64,000 nt of DNA from Propionibacteriaceae bacterium (GTDB lineage Bacteria > Actinomycetota > Actinomycetes > Propionibacteriales > Propionibacteriaceae). The first letter of the stretch is position 1, and every line of letters begins with the position of its first letter. Location of the stretch: assembly GCA_030537675.1 (NCBI GenBank), contig JAUNVL010000002.1, positions 1 through 64,000 of the forward strand, in the 5' to 3' direction. Position numbers and translations under genes: made by a program. The notes under the pieces are model-generated. The model made no database searches. It was not told where the DNA came from and saw nothing but the letters and a program-made list of their open reading frames with translations. Of this stretch, positions 1 to 8,864 are shown piece by piece.

Positions 1-232
1 CCTCCATCAGGTTGCCGTCGATCTCGAGATCTCCCGAGACGTAAGCGCGGACGAAGCCGAGCTCGTTGGGAGACCACATGATCCGTCGCAGGGCGCGTCG
101 CCGGGTGAAGCGAAGGGCGAATGTGGCGTCACGAGGGCCAAAAGAACTGCCGTCCCAACAGTCGATCCTGACGGGAAGATCCGCCCCGAACGCTGCTGTC
201 AGCACTGGTTTGAGCCTCTTCGCGACGGTCAT
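1..232 (-). CDS. Cyclopropane-fatty-acyl-phospholipid synthase-like methyltransferase, N-terminal part (cut by window edge)
   Basis: The first 77 codons of a minus-strand gene that leaves the window on the left. It begins MTVAKRLKPVLTAAFG and contains the stretch SPNELGFVRAYVSGDLEIDG, which resembles the N-terminal region of the Cfa/mycolic acid cyclopropane synthase family, where a GDLEI-type motif precedes the SAM-binding domain. The SAM-binding and catalytic parts lie outside the window. The ATG follows a GGAGGG ribosome site six bases upstream, which fixes the start. Members methylenate unsaturated acyl chains of membrane lipids. The family call rests on the N-terminus only; another SAM-dependent methyltransferase with the same N-terminal domain remains possible. 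Confidence 0.65.
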   Translation of the reverse strand, partial: MTVAKRLKPVLTAAFGADLPVRIDCWDGSSFGPRDATFALRFTRRRALRRIMWSPNELGFVRAYVSGDLEIDGNLME

Positions 233-857
233 GTGCCCTCCTCACCGACTGCCCACTGCGTCGCCTACCCGACGACTACTCCCCGGGACCCCAACTCCCA
301 TGCTCCCTCATTCCTCGACACAACACATTGCATTGGCCGTTCTCTGACCCTTCAACGACAGTCTGTCGGCGGGCGGGACGAGCCAACAACGGGCTAGCCT
401 CGTGGATATGGGTGATACGTCGTTCTCAGACGGGCGGCGCCGTCCGCGTGTCATGACGTCCGCCCTGGTCAGTCAGTCATCGACGGCCGGTCTGAGCTTC
501 GTTTTCGGTCCCCCTCCGCTTCTGCTGGTTGTGGGTCTGGCCGCCGGCGCCGCTGCTGGCTTGAACGCACTCCGGGCGCGCCGCCCGCCTGCTGGCTTGT
601 CGGGGCGGTGAGCCATCAATCAGTGAGCAGGATCTGAGCAGACGTCGGTGACCGCACACTGAGCAGGCCAGGTGGAACAAACGCACCTGTATTTCCGAAT
701 ACCGTTCCAACTACCCTGCCGGTCAACCCTCGCCCGGCGTTGCGGCGCGGAGACCGCGACCTCCTGCACAAATGAAGCGGGAGGGTCTCCGATGAGGCGT
801 GCTGAGATCGCGCCTCCGCTAGGGTCGGCCACACGGGCACGACAGGAGGAGTGGGGC
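233..857. other. Long gap between divergent genes
   Basis: About 600 bases separate the minus-strand methyltransferase from cyanase. I see no strong coding signal except the doubtful short ORF at 408-611. A TAGGGT hexamer lies about 35 bases before the cyanase start and is a likely -10 element. No RNA gene or repeat was recognised. Confidence 0.5.
408..611 (+). CDS. Doubtful small membrane protein, possibly leaderless
   Basis: A 67-codon ORF whose ATG sits seven bases after TAGCCT (395-400), the same -10-to-start spacing as several credible leaderless genes in this window. The protein has a polar N-terminus, one probable membrane helix (PPPLLLVVGLAAGAAAGL) and a basic tail. I recognise no family, and the composition could equally come from a random GC-rich frame. 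Promoter spacing is the only real support. Confidence 0.25.
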   Translation: MGDTSFSDGRRRPRVMTSALVSQSSTAGLSFVFGPPPLLLVVGLAAGAAAGLNALRARRPPAGLSGR

Positions 858-1301
858 ATGGAAGCCATCAGGAATCACATCGTCGAACAGGTCCAAGCGG
901 CCAGACAACGTCGTGGACTCACGTGGGCGGAGATCGCCGATGCCATCGAGCGACCCAAGGAGTGGACCGTGGCGGCGCTGCTCGGCCAGCACCCGCTGCC
1001 CGCCGCGGAGGCAGCGAAGGTCCAGGAGCTGTTGGGGCTGGACGACGACGTCGTCCTGGCCATGCAGAGGCAGCCCTACCGGGCGGGGCTTGGTGAACTC
1101 GCAGAGGATCCAACGATCTACCGATTCCTTGAGGCCATCGCCGTCTACGGCCCCGCCATCAAGGAGCTGATTCACGAGGAGTTCGGCGACGGCATCATGA
1201 GCGCCATCAACTTCAAGGTCGACGTCTCCCGCCGAACCGACCCTTCGGGCGACCGCGTCGTCGTGACGTTTGACGGCAAGTTCCTCGACTACCAGTGGTG
1301 A
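858..1301 (+). CDS. cynS: Cyanate hydratase (cyanase)
   Basis: A 147-residue protein colinear with E. coli CynS (156 aa). Cyanase converts cyanate plus bicarbonate to carbamate and CO2, and the carbamate then yields ammonia; it works as a cytosolic decamer. The N-terminal half is the helical DNA-binding-like domain (LTWAEIADAI). The C-terminal half holds the catalytic triad at Arg89, Glu92 and Ser115, with the same spacing as E. coli R96/E99/S122, in PTIYRFLEAIAVYG and DGIMSAINFKVDV. The ATG at 858 follows AGGAGG by eight bases, so longer upstream readings are unlikely. No carbonic anhydrase (cynT) or cyanate transporter is adjacent, so the gene stands alone and bicarbonate must be supplied from elsewhere. 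Confidence 0.95.
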   Translation: MEAIRNHIVEQVQAARQRRGLTWAEIADAIERPKEWTVAALLGQHPLPAAEAAKVQELLGLDDDVVLAMQRQPYRAGLGELAEDPTIYRFLEAIAVYGPAIKELIHEEFGDGIMSAINFKVDVSRRTDPSGDRVVVTFDGKFLDYQW

Positions 1302-1341
1302 TGTGAGGGCTGCTTGCTCTCGTGGGCGGCTGGACCCTGAA

Positions 1342-1869
1342 TCAAGACGACGAGTTGCGAAGTGCCGGCGTCTGCAAGGCCGCTGCCACCCACTCCGGAA
1401 GGACGGGCTGCACGACCGGCACCGGTACCAGGTCCATGACCGACTGCGGCGAAACCCGCTCACCGCCACGGCCAAGAAACCGTGCCCTCACCACCGCTGA
1501 GGAAACAACGACGCCATCTCGCACGAAATCTTGCGTCAGGTAGAACGCCTTGTCGTCCCAGCCGATGACAGTTGTGACGATCTCGAAGCGTTGAAAAAGA
1601 GTGAGCGAGCGGCGAAAGGAGATCGTCTCGGCGGCGACGACGGGATACCAGCCACGTTTCCTGATCTCAGAACTGAAGCCGGCGCGGCTCAACAAATCCA
1701 CGCGGGCCAGATCCATGAGTGAGAGATACACGCCGTTGTTCACGTGGCGCAGGATGTCGAGATCGGTCGGCCACACTCTGAAGGGGGTTCGGCAGGGCCC
1801 CAGTGGGGAGGTCCCGGAACGCCGCCCAGACAGGAAGGGAAGCGTCAGTAGCCGCAGGAACAAGTTCAT
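1342..1869 (-). CDS. Hotdog-fold thioesterase (4HBT/THEM6-like)
   Basis: A 175-residue protein with the hallmarks of the 4-hydroxybenzoyl-CoA thioesterase/THEM6-like hotdog family: TDLDILRHVNNGVYLSLMDL near residue 35 (the D-x-x-x-H-V/M-N-N segment) followed by alternating strands with RRSLTLFQRFEIVT and GWDDKAFYLTQDF. Such proteins hydrolyse acyl-CoA or related thioesters in the cytoplasm, but the substrate cannot be read from sequence. It runs opposite to cyanase with a 40-base convergent gap, so the two are separate units. The start at 1869 is an ATG without a strong Shine-Dalgarno sequence. Confidence 0.75.
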   Translation of the reverse strand: MNLFLRLLTLPFLSGRRSGTSPLGPCRTPFRVWPTDLDILRHVNNGVYLSLMDLARVDLLSRAGFSSEIRKRGWYPVVAAETISFRRSLTLFQRFEIVTTVIGWDDKAFYLTQDFVRDGVVVSSAVVRARFLGRGGERVSPQSVMDLVPVPVVQPVLPEWVAAALQTPALRNSSS

Positions 1870-2006
1870 GGAGTCTCAAGATATAGGCGAATCCCAAATG
1901 TGCATGAACAACTGAAGCGGCCGCCCGACCACTCCTGCGGTGCGCCTCGAAGCCCGCAACTCGATTCGGGGTGAATGCGCACCGGTTCCTCTGCCCGGGT
2001 CCGGCG

Positions 2007-3374
2007 TCACGTTTGCCTCCGGCGTCGCCCACTCATGACGTTGGCGATGACCAGAGCTGCGCCGCCACAGAGCAAAGCAACGCTGATGCGAATCGCCGTG
2101 GGCCAACGCCCACGATCGATGGTTCCCGGCTCCCGGACCTGTATGTCCGGAATCAACCCAGTCGCCACGTGAAAGCCTCCAACTCCGTAGTCGTCGACGT
2201 CCCGGATGGTGGTGAGCCGGCGCGACGAACTCCCATCGAGGGACACAGCGGTCACCCAGAAAACCCGACCGGAATCGGCGCCTGCCTTGTCAGAGCCCTC
2301 GACGTCATCAAAAACCAGCAACTCCTTGGCGCTCAACCACCCCAACACCTCGTCGCCACCCACCATTGTCGCTTTCAGCGGCGCCGGCACCGGGCCCTCT
2401 CGACCAGAGGCGTCGACGAAGAAGAGAGCTTCCACCTCATCAAGGCACTGCAGCCACTCGGCTTCATCCCATCCGCCATCCAGTTGCTGGCACCCCCACG
2501 ACTGGACACCAGTCGCCAGGAATGCGCCATCCGGGGACCAGGCATTGGGGCCGTTGAGGTACTGATCGGGTGGGAGGGGGATATCTCGAAGAAGTTCGTC
2601 ATTGGAACCGACGATGTCGATCCTGCCACCTCCCACCAGTGGCATTCCTTCAGGGTCTTCCCGAGAGGGATCATCCGGAGGGATGCGGTGGATCGCCAAT
2701 TCAGTTCCGTCGGGAGAAAATGCCACTGCGCGGGCGTCGGCGGCACCAGGCAGAAGTCGAGACTCTCCGGTGGTCAGATCGAGGATGCCAATGTTGCCCG
2801 TGATGGCGCGGACAGTGTAGGGACGCACCTGGTCAGGGGTGCTGAGGTAAGCCACTTGGAGTGAGTCTGGCGACCACGTGAGCGGGAGAATGCTGAGCCC
2901 GCCGGCCACTGGTTTCACTTCGACGTCCCCCGTTTCGAGATCAACGACAGCCAGATCAGGTGGATTGGCGTTGTAGTCACCGACGGCGACGAGGGTTCCG
3001 TCCGAGGACAACCGCATGGGCCCCGGGTCACCCTGGGTTTCCGCTCCGCCTCGGGCCTCGGCAGGACCGACGCGACGATATGCATCACCGTCAGCGCCCA
3101 TCACCACTGCTTGCGGGAAATCCATGAACTCAACATCGAACCCGTGCTGGAAGAGCGCCACCGCACGCCCCGGTGGCGAGGAAGCCACGTCGCCGGTGAG
3201 GTACGAGTAGCTGGCAAGGCGCGACGGGATGCTCGCGGGCTGCCCCGGCTCCATCGTTGCCGGAGTTCGCCCATTGACCGGGAAAAAAGCGATGATCAGG
3301 GCGATGCTCAGCACTGCCCCACCGACGGCGGCCGGCCACCACCGTTGTCTGCTCAACAGGGTTGTGTTCCGCAT
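2007..3374 (-). CDS. Membrane-anchored WD40/TolB-like beta-propeller protein
   Basis: A 455-residue protein with an N-terminal membrane or signal segment (residues about 12-32, WWPAAVGGAVLSIALIIAFFP) and a C-terminal helix before the basic end GRRRRQT, so both ends probably sit in the membrane with an extracytoplasmic propeller between them. Repeated blade-like segments are visible: MRLSSDGTLVAVGDY, LTWSPDSLQVAYLS, VAFSPDGTELAIHR and NAWSPDGAFLATGV, typical of PD40/WD40-like blades. No catalytic residues are evident; a binding or sensing role is possible but not shown. No partner gene is adjacent. Confidence 0.7.
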   Translation of the reverse strand: MRNTTLLSRQRWWPAAVGGAVLSIALIIAFFPVNGRTPATMEPGQPASIPSRLASYSYLTGDVASSPPGRAVALFQHGFDVEFMDFPQAVVMGADGDAYRRVGPAEARGGAETQGDPGPMRLSSDGTLVAVGDYNANPPDLAVVDLETGDVEVKPVAGGLSILPLTWSPDSLQVAYLSTPDQVRPYTVRAITGNIGILDLTTGESRLLPGAADARAVAFSPDGTELAIHRIPPDDPSREDPEGMPLVGGGRIDIVGSNDELLRDIPLPPDQYLNGPNAWSPDGAFLATGVQSWGCQQLDGGWDEAEWLQCLDEVEALFFVDASGREGPVPAPLKATMVGGDEVLGWLSAKELLVFDDVEGSDKAGADSGRVFWVTAVSLDGSSSRRLTTIRDVDDYGVGGFHVATGLIPDIQVREPGTIDRGRWPTAIRISVALLCGGAALVIANVMSGRRRRQT

Positions 3375-3848
3375 GCAGCAGAGTCTGCCGGAACGCCGTG
3401 CAGACCACTGTCGCTACTGCGAACTGCGGTACTCGACGGGGCTTGGACGCGCCATGGCCCGTCGTCTTGGGGGAACGCTCCTCCGGTGTCGGGATCCGCC
3501 CTACAGTCACCCGGGTTGGGGGAGAGGCCCTGGTTTTGAACGGTTGCCCGGGCAGCAAAGATGTCTCACGTGCAGACAAAATGTGGGGCGGCGCCATGAT
3601 GATGGAAGTGCTGGGTCTGCAGTCGATCGTGACCATGCGGTATCTGGGAAAGCTCGCGCAACGGATGTGAGGTTCACCCCAGAATTCACGGCAAGGCAGT
3701 GAATGGTGGTTGACGATCAGGATTCTCACGTATGTTATTTTGCGGTCACTGCTGGAATGTCGTTCCAGCAAAGGCTGGATGAAAAAATGCAACCAAGGTA
3801 GGCTGCGTGGACGCGGAGACGAGATGACCGACAACAGGGAGATTGCCC
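3375..3848. other. Divergent intergenic region with promoter-like and hairpin elements
   Basis: No convincing gene here. Near the right end, TTGACG (3710-3715) and TGTTAT (3733-3738) are 17 bases apart and could form a sigma-70-type promoter toward the lipoprotein at 3849. An 8-bp inverted repeat, TGCTGGAA and TTCCAGCA (3750-3770), lies in the presumed leader and could be an operator or leader hairpin. The rest shows nothing I can name. Confidence 0.4.
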
Positions 3849-4406
3849 ATGCGTAGGTATATAAAATGGCGGTCGTTCCTATTCGGAATGCTCGCCCTCG
3901 CACTGGTTGGATGCGGCGTGAATACCGCGGATACTGATCCAGTTGCTGAAGACATGCCAACGATGCAGGAACAATCTGACACAGCGGAGCAACCTGACGC
4001 TGCGGAACCAGGCGACGCTGAGGAGCCCACCGACTCCGAAGAACAAGCTCCAGTGGAGGTCAACATGCCTGAAGGGGCTCAGCCCGCCAGTGACGAGTTC
4101 CCGTTCCCGGTCCCCGAGGGATGGGGGGAATTGGAGCCCTTCGCTGAAGAGAAGGTTGGCGGCGACATGCGGATGTTTGCCAGCTACGAGTTTCCCGGGG
4201 ACGTCACCGCCGCGGACGCAGCCTACCGGGCCCTGTTGGCGAGGGCTGGCTACGCCGTGTCAGCGAACCCGTTGATGGAGATCACCAATGACGCCGCCTT
4301 CACCGTCCAGGGGCCGGTGAACGGTGACGCATACACAGGATCGGTTGCCTTCGACACGGATGCAGATGGGGTCCAGCGGGCCAACATCGACCTGCAAAAG
4401 GACTAA
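3849..4406 (+). CDS. Acidic lipoprotein of unknown function
   Basis: A 185-residue secreted lipoprotein. The signal peptide ends in the lipobox LALVGC, so Cys22 should be lipidated. It is followed by an acidic low-complexity linker rich in E, A, T and D (about residues 25-75, repeated EQ/AE/EEP blocks) and a small C-terminal domain starting near FPFPVPEGWGELEPF. The ATG at 3849 follows GGGAG at a good distance; the TTG two codons earlier is less likely. The C-terminal domain looks like a compact folded unit, but I do not recognise the family. It stands alone, with a convergent neighbour 65 bases downstream. Confidence 0.8.
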   Translation: MRRYIKWRSFLFGMLALALVGCGVNTADTDPVAEDMPTMQEQSDTAEQPDAAEPGDAEEPTDSEEQAPVEVNMPEGAQPASDEFPFPVPEGWGELEPFAEEKVGGDMRMFASYEFPGDVTAADAAYRALLARAGYAVSANPLMEITNDAAFTVQGPVNGDAYTGSVAFDTDADGVQRANIDLQKD

Positions 4407-4471
4407 CGGAGCAGAGTCCGGCGCGCACGGAGGGTTCCTGACTCGCATGGCGGGGTCTGCGACGCTTGCCC

Positions 4472-5155
4472 CTACGTCGTATGTGGCAGGTTGTTTCCGG
4501 TCTCCGTGCTGCGAAACTTCGCCAGCAAGTAGGCAGACGATGCAGCCTGCAGCGCCAACATGATCACCAGCAACAGCCAACTCCACTCGGGTGCCTGGAT
4601 GAGGGGCCCGAGTTCGACACACTCCTCTGCGGCGTCGATCGCTCCAGTGCATTCAGACCCTGTGACTGACCGCCCGAACCACATCGGGAGGGCGCCTGCA
4701 ACGATGATGATGGAGAACAGTCCACCAGGAAATACCAGGGTTCCGACGAGTTTCTGGAGGGTGGACCACCCACGGGATGCCCACAGCAGGACGACGCCGA
4801 CCAGCCATCCCAGAACCGGCAGGACGATCCCGCCGATGAGTAGCAGCAGCACGATCACCACCGCGCCGGATCGACGCTCAAGGAAAGGCGCACGCTGACC
4901 AACCCGGGTGGGCATGGGCGCAGTGCCTGCTTCTGTTGCGATCGCTACCGGATCACCCAACGAGTCGAGAACTGCACGCACGTGCGCCGAATCGGGCGGG
5001 ACTTGTCCGTCCCGGAGGGAATCGGCAATGTGCTCCGTGACATCGTCGACGATGATGGCGCGTTCATCTGCTGGCAGCGCGAAGAGTGCGCTCTCCAGTT
5101 GTTGCAGGTACGCGAGAACGAGTGGGTGGTTGACGCTCGTCTGTTGCTCATTCAT
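4472..5155 (-). CDS. HAAS/DUF1700-type membrane protein coupled to PadR regulator
   Basis: A 227-residue protein. The N-terminal cytoplasmic part (residues 10-65, LAYLQQLESALFALPADERAIIVDDVTEHI) matches the HAAS/DUF1700 helical domain, and at least three membrane helices follow (VVIVLLLLIGGIVLPVLGWLVGVVLL and others). HAAS proteins are typically cotranscribed with PadR regulators and are thought to transduce membrane or envelope signals. The ATG at 5155 overlaps the end of padR by eight bases and sits eight bases after GAGGGGG; a GTG at 5164 is the alternative. No antibiotic ABC transporter accompanies the pair, which is otherwise a common context. Confidence 0.75.
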   Translation of the reverse strand: MNEQQTSVNHPLVLAYLQQLESALFALPADERAIIVDDVTEHIADSLRDGQVPPDSAHVRAVLDSLGDPVAIATEAGTAPMPTRVGQRAPFLERRSGAVVIVLLLLIGGIVLPVLGWLVGVVLLWASRGWSTLQKLVGTLVFPGGLFSIIIVAGALPMWFGRSVTGSECTGAIDAAEECVELGPLIQAPEWSWLLLVIMLALQAASSAYLLAKFRSTETGNNLPHTT

Positions 5156-5489
5156 CCTTGCCACCCCCTCTCAAAGCCGCCTCGACGGAAGTCGAGAAAC
5201 TCCCCCAGATGTGCTGGAACTGTTCGACCACGTGTCGTCCTTCCGCAGTGATGCTGTAGTAGCGACGGGGCGGGCCCATGGTCGATTCCTCCCACCGGGT
5301 GCTCACCAGTCCCGTCTTGCGCAGCCGGGACAACACCGGGTACAACGTGCCCTCGCTGGCGATCAGCCCCAGCGCAGTCAGCCGCTTTGCGAGGTCGACG
5401 CCGTAGACGTCGTGGTCCTGCATGAGGGCGAGAACGCAACATTCCAGCACGCCCTTCCGGAGGTTGGTGAGGATCCGGAGGTCATCCAT
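5148..5489 (-). CDS. PadR-family transcriptional regulator
   Basis: A 113-residue winged-helix repressor of the short PadR class: LRKGVLECCVLALMQDHDVYGVDLAKRL, then SEGTLYPVLSRLRKTGLV and the wing GPPRRYYSITAEGR, all classic PadR features. It probably controls its own operon with the downstream DUF1700 gene, whose start it overlaps. ATG 5489 is preferred; a TTG at 5498 would add three residues. The upstream sequence holds TTGACA and a CCTTG-GTA-CCTTG direct repeat immediately before the start, a plausible promoter/operator but not the usual PadR palindrome. Confidence 0.9.
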   Translation of the reverse strand: MDDLRILTNLRKGVLECCVLALMQDHDVYGVDLAKRLTALGLIASEGTLYPVLSRLRKTGLVSTRWEESTMGPPRRYYSITAEGRHVVEQFQHIWGSFSTSVEAALRGGGKDE

Positions 5490-5742
5490 GCGATACAAGG
5501 TACCAAGGTGTCAAGAGGACTGGATGGGGCAGCAGATTTCCGGGGCGGTTCCAACGCAGTTGAGTGGATGCCGAAAGTCGGTGGCGCCGTCACGGCACTG
5601 GGCAGTGGCCGCACATGGATCTGCCCAGCGGCTACCGTTTTCCATCAGTGAGCCCGGGCAGCTGGTCATCCTGACAGCATTCTTGCACCACCACCTGATT
5701 GGCGACCGGAGCCAGCAGCATCCCGAGAGGTTGAGATCCACC

Positions 5743-6219
5743 GTGAACTACCAATGGGCACCCCTCCCGGAGGAAATGCGCGAGCCTCCACCCGATCTGA
5801 GCTGGTTCCAGCTGAGCGATGCACCGCCGGATGGCGGTGAAGTGGTCTCCATTGGCGCGTTCTGCGATCTTCGAGTTGCAGATCCCACGACAGCGAGCGT
5901 GAGGTTCTCCGTCATCGAGTTCGTCGAACTCAGCACCGGCGCTCGTGTGCCCATCGACGAACGCGGCTTCGGCATTGGATACAAATCCGCGTCGTCAGAG
6001 GTGCTTGACCCAGCAACTATCGAGACCTTGGAATCTCTGACCGGTTTCGTTCTCAACACCGTGCTTCCCGACGATGACGACGACGAGGAGGATCATCCCT
6101 GGGAGTGGCTCGCGTTCCAAGCCAGGGAGCGAGGAGTCGATATTTCGAGCGAGGATATTCGCTCTCTTGAATATCGAGTGGTGTTCTCGGAGCGAGTCCA
6201 TGAGTGGTTGAAACGCTGA
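5743..6219 (+). CDS. Hypothetical cytosolic protein
   Basis: A 158-residue acidic protein with no signal peptide or membrane helix. It begins VNYQWAPLPEEMREPPPDLSW and has an acidic DDDDDEEDHPWEW patch near residue 110. Start GTG 5743 is preceded by GAGAGG about 12 bases upstream, and an internal ATG twelve codons in is the alternative. Codon usage looks genuine, with GC-rich third positions. I do not recognise a family; size and composition resemble stand-alone immunity-type or regulatory proteins, but no toxin gene is adjacent, so no function is offered. Confidence 0.6.
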   Translation: MNYQWAPLPEEMREPPPDLSWFQLSDAPPDGGEVVSIGAFCDLRVADPTTASVRFSVIEFVELSTGARVPIDERGFGIGYKSASSEVLDPATIETLESLTGFVLNTVLPDDDDDEEDHPWEWLAFQARERGVDISSEDIRSLEYRVVFSERVHEWLKR

Positions 6220-6246
6220 GCGTCGACGTCCTTGGCGCGGCGGATC

Positions 6247-7391
6247 TCAACGTCGAACCAGACACCAGCCCAGACCAACCAGTGCGACGGTCAATGCCAA
6301 CAGTGGGTCGAAACCGAGTGCAGCAGGGAGTGCCAGGAGTACAGCCAGATCGAAACCGCGGATGGTGTTCAGCCAGGCGGAGAGGTGGATGGGTCCCATT
6401 TCAGTCATCACGATCCCGGAGCTGAACTGGGTCGGTGTTGCGGTTGTCCAGCGAATTCCCCCCACGAGTCCAGAGACGCAGGCAGCGAGCATGGCGAGCA
6501 TGTTCGGCAGGTGCAGCAATGGCCCGGGAAGGAGCGCAGCGACGCTGCTCACCGTGAGAGTCAGAGCGAGGATCAGGAGAGCGGTAGGCAGCACCAGGAC
6601 AAGGCGCATCGACATTGGGGCCTGGGGAAAGAGTCGGGCAATACCTGGTGACGTCGAGTACAACCTGAGTGAGGAGACACTGAGACTGGTGAACAGCATC
6701 GAGAACAAGGAGATCGTGATCAGGAAGCTCGGATTCCCCAAAAGGTGAGCCAGAGCGATCGCCGCGATGCACAACAGCACACCGGTCACCATGAAAGGCG
6801 ACCGTAGGCAGCGGCGCACCTCCGCTTCCAGGACCGCCCGCCAACCATGGCTCCGTAACCTGAAAGGGGAGACGAAACTGTCAGCGGAAATGCCACGAGC
6901 CACCATGGGTTGGTGTTCCACACCAGGAAGTGGGCGACGCCAGCCACGGCACCTGCGAATACCGTGCGCAGGTACAGGGCTGCCTTTCTGCGTCGCAACA
7001 ACGACCGGCGCTCGATGGGCGACGACAAGACCCAGAACGTCTCAGCCGCACTGACGGAAATGGGGCCTGTGAGCAATCCGGAGAGGTACACAACCAACCC
7101 GAAGCCGAGGACCCCCGCAAGAGACGAAGCCTCCACGTCGGCGGAGCAACGCGAGGTGAGGCATCCCGGAAGACGATCCCACAGACCAAACGTGAGGAGG
7201 CTGCTGAAGCCCACGACCACGAGGAGTAGAGCCAATCCGATGCTGTACCAGTCGGAGAAGGAGCGATTCGGGGGCAGCCTCGCCCTGGCCCCGTGCAGGA
7301 GGGTGTGAACCGCGCGAACATCAGAGACGTGGGAAGACGGATCTTCACCACCGGAGGGATCTGATGGCTGAGCTGCATGGGATGAGATCAA
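6247..7391 (-). pseudogene. Frameshifted polytopic membrane protein (DUF6297-like permease)
   Basis: Two adjacent minus-strand frames look like halves of one membrane protein. The upstream half (7391 to about 6870) has helices such as WYSIGLALLLVVVGFSSLLTFG and the ETFWVLSSPIERRSLLRRR segment. The downstream half (about 6870 to 6247) continues with RLRSHGWRAVLEAEVRRCL and further helices. The total length is one base short of a multiple of three, and adding one base in the GGGG run at 6866-6869 joins the frames into one ~381-residue protein. The layout recalls actinobacterial DUF6297 membrane proteins; I hold that family name loosely. The TTG start overlaps the stop of the upstream exporter gene. 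Either a real pseudogene or a homopolymer sequencing error. Confidence 0.65.
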
Positions 7392-8650
7392 CGTCGCCGA
7401 CCATCGAACAGCCCGAATTTCCTCAACCGCCTTCGTTGGAGGGCGACGCTTCTTGCGATCATTCCAACTGGGCCAGAAGCTGCGCCGCGGCGGTTGTGCT
7501 CTGTTCGGAGTCGGGCACGGTCCTGCAGTCTCAGTGGCTCGATTGCCTGGCGCACGGACACCAGGATGGAACCGCGCAGGAGCCAGAGTGACGTCTCGTC
7601 TCGGGGATCAACCATGAGCAGATCCGTCAGGATGGCCATGGCCTCACCGCTGCCGTCGAGGCTCGCAGCGAGACTTTGATTGACCTGATCGTCCGCCCCC
7701 TCCACGTCCGCCTGCAACAGTGCGCCGAAGCCTTCCACGGAGTCCGCGACATGCTCCAGGAGGACCGCGAAAGCAGCTCGGACATCGTCGCCGTACCCGT
7801 CGTCCAGGGTGCTGACCTCCGGCGCTTCCTTGTGCATCAGGAAGTACAGGCCCCGCACTGCGTACAAGGAGCGCTCCAACGCGTCGAGTCCGCTGCGCAG
7901 AATCGGCTCTACCCGAGGCGCGCTGATCGAGCGCGTATTGAGGTGTCTGAGCTCCTCGATGGTGCTGACCGACTCGTGAGCTTGGCGGGCGAGCGCTGAG
8001 ATGTCACGGACCGTGTCCAGCCAGGTCCCGACTTCACCTCGGGTAACCGGCCGCTGCATCATGGACCAGCCAGCCTCACGAAGTGACTGGGCCTCCTGCT
8101 TGGCGACGTCGCGCACCTGGTGAACGGCAGTATCGATGGGCAGACGCGGAGGCAACAGCAGGTTGAAGCTCATCCCGACTCCGGCCCCGATCAGCGTGGT
8201 CAGTACCCGGGTTTCAGCAGCGATCTCCTGACCTCCGACGGCGAGGATCAGCATCGCGCTGATGGGGGTCTCGAGAGCCTGGTCACCCAGCCTCAGCACC
8301 GCGGCCAGGAGCAATGACAGCCCGATCACCATGGCCAGCGACCACCAGGTCAACCCCACCCAGGAGGAGACACCAATGGCCACCAGCACGCCGGTCAGCA
8401 CCGCGCCGACACGCACCACCCCCATCTGGAGTGACGATCGTGCCGATGCCTGAACAACCAGGAGGGCGGTCAATGCGCCAGTCAGATCCACCGGCCCGTC
8501 GATGAGCCAGACCGTGAGCAGGTAGGCGAGCACTGCGGCGGTCGTGAGCCTGGCCGTGGAGGTCAGCACAACCTTCAGTGGCTGCTGCAGACCAAAGCGT
8601 CGACCCACGTAGTTCGTGAGAGACGCGATGGAGGATGTGATGACTCTCAC
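7388..8650 (-). CDS. FUSC/aromatic acid exporter-type membrane protein
   Basis: A 420-residue protein. The N-terminal ~160 residues hold a bundle of membrane helices (LTTAAVLAYLLTVWLI, LTALLVVQASARSSLQMGVVRVGAVLTGVLVAIGV, LAMVIGLSLLLAAVLRLG, ending in GVGMSFNLLLPPRLP), matching the FUSC/ArAE half-permease pattern. The C-terminal ~250 residues are a long helical cytoplasmic domain. Family members export aromatic or hydrophobic acids; the substrate is unknown here. The GTG at 8650 follows GGAGG by about eight bases. The gene directly precedes, with a short overlap, the frameshifted membrane gene, so both were probably cotranscribed. Confidence 0.75.
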   Translation of the reverse strand: MRVITSSIASLTNYVGRRFGLQQPLKVVLTSTARLTTAAVLAYLLTVWLIDGPVDLTGALTALLVVQASARSSLQMGVVRVGAVLTGVLVAIGVSSWVGLTWWSLAMVIGLSLLLAAVLRLGDQALETPISAMLILAVGGQEIAAETRVLTTLIGAGVGMSFNLLLPPRLPIDTAVHQVRDVAKQEAQSLREAGWSMMQRPVTRGEVGTWLDTVRDISALARQAHESVSTIEELRHLNTRSISAPRVEPILRSGLDALERSLYAVRGLYFLMHKEAPEVSTLDDGYGDDVRAAFAVLLEHVADSVEGFGALLQADVEGADDQVNQSLAASLDGSGEAMAILTDLLMVDPRDETSLWLLRGSILVSVRQAIEPLRLQDRARLRTEHNRRGAASGPVGMIARSVALQRRRLRKFGLFDGRRR

Positions 8651-8864
8651 GTCAGAGCCTCCGCTCGGTGGGCCTCACACAGAACCAATGCAAGCACGGC
8701 AGTGCGTCGAGGAGCCGTGGCTCCAGCATAAGGAAGAGGTGGCAGCCGGTGGCCGATACCGCGTGGGAAAAGATTCTCACGCAAAGTGCATCCATATGCC
8801 TGTCCTGGCACGAAGACATCAGTAGGAGTTGTAAACGACGGCTTCACCCCCTCAAGGAGTTCCC

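Noticed and set aside
3130..3960. Minus-strand frame of 276 codons overlapping the propeller gene start
   Set aside because: No domain, wrong codon pattern, and it crosses the propeller gene start, the intergenic region and part of the lipoprotein gene.
4560..4898. Plus-strand frames opposite the DUF1700 gene
   Set aside because: Shadows of membrane-helix coding sequence with no supporting ribosome site.
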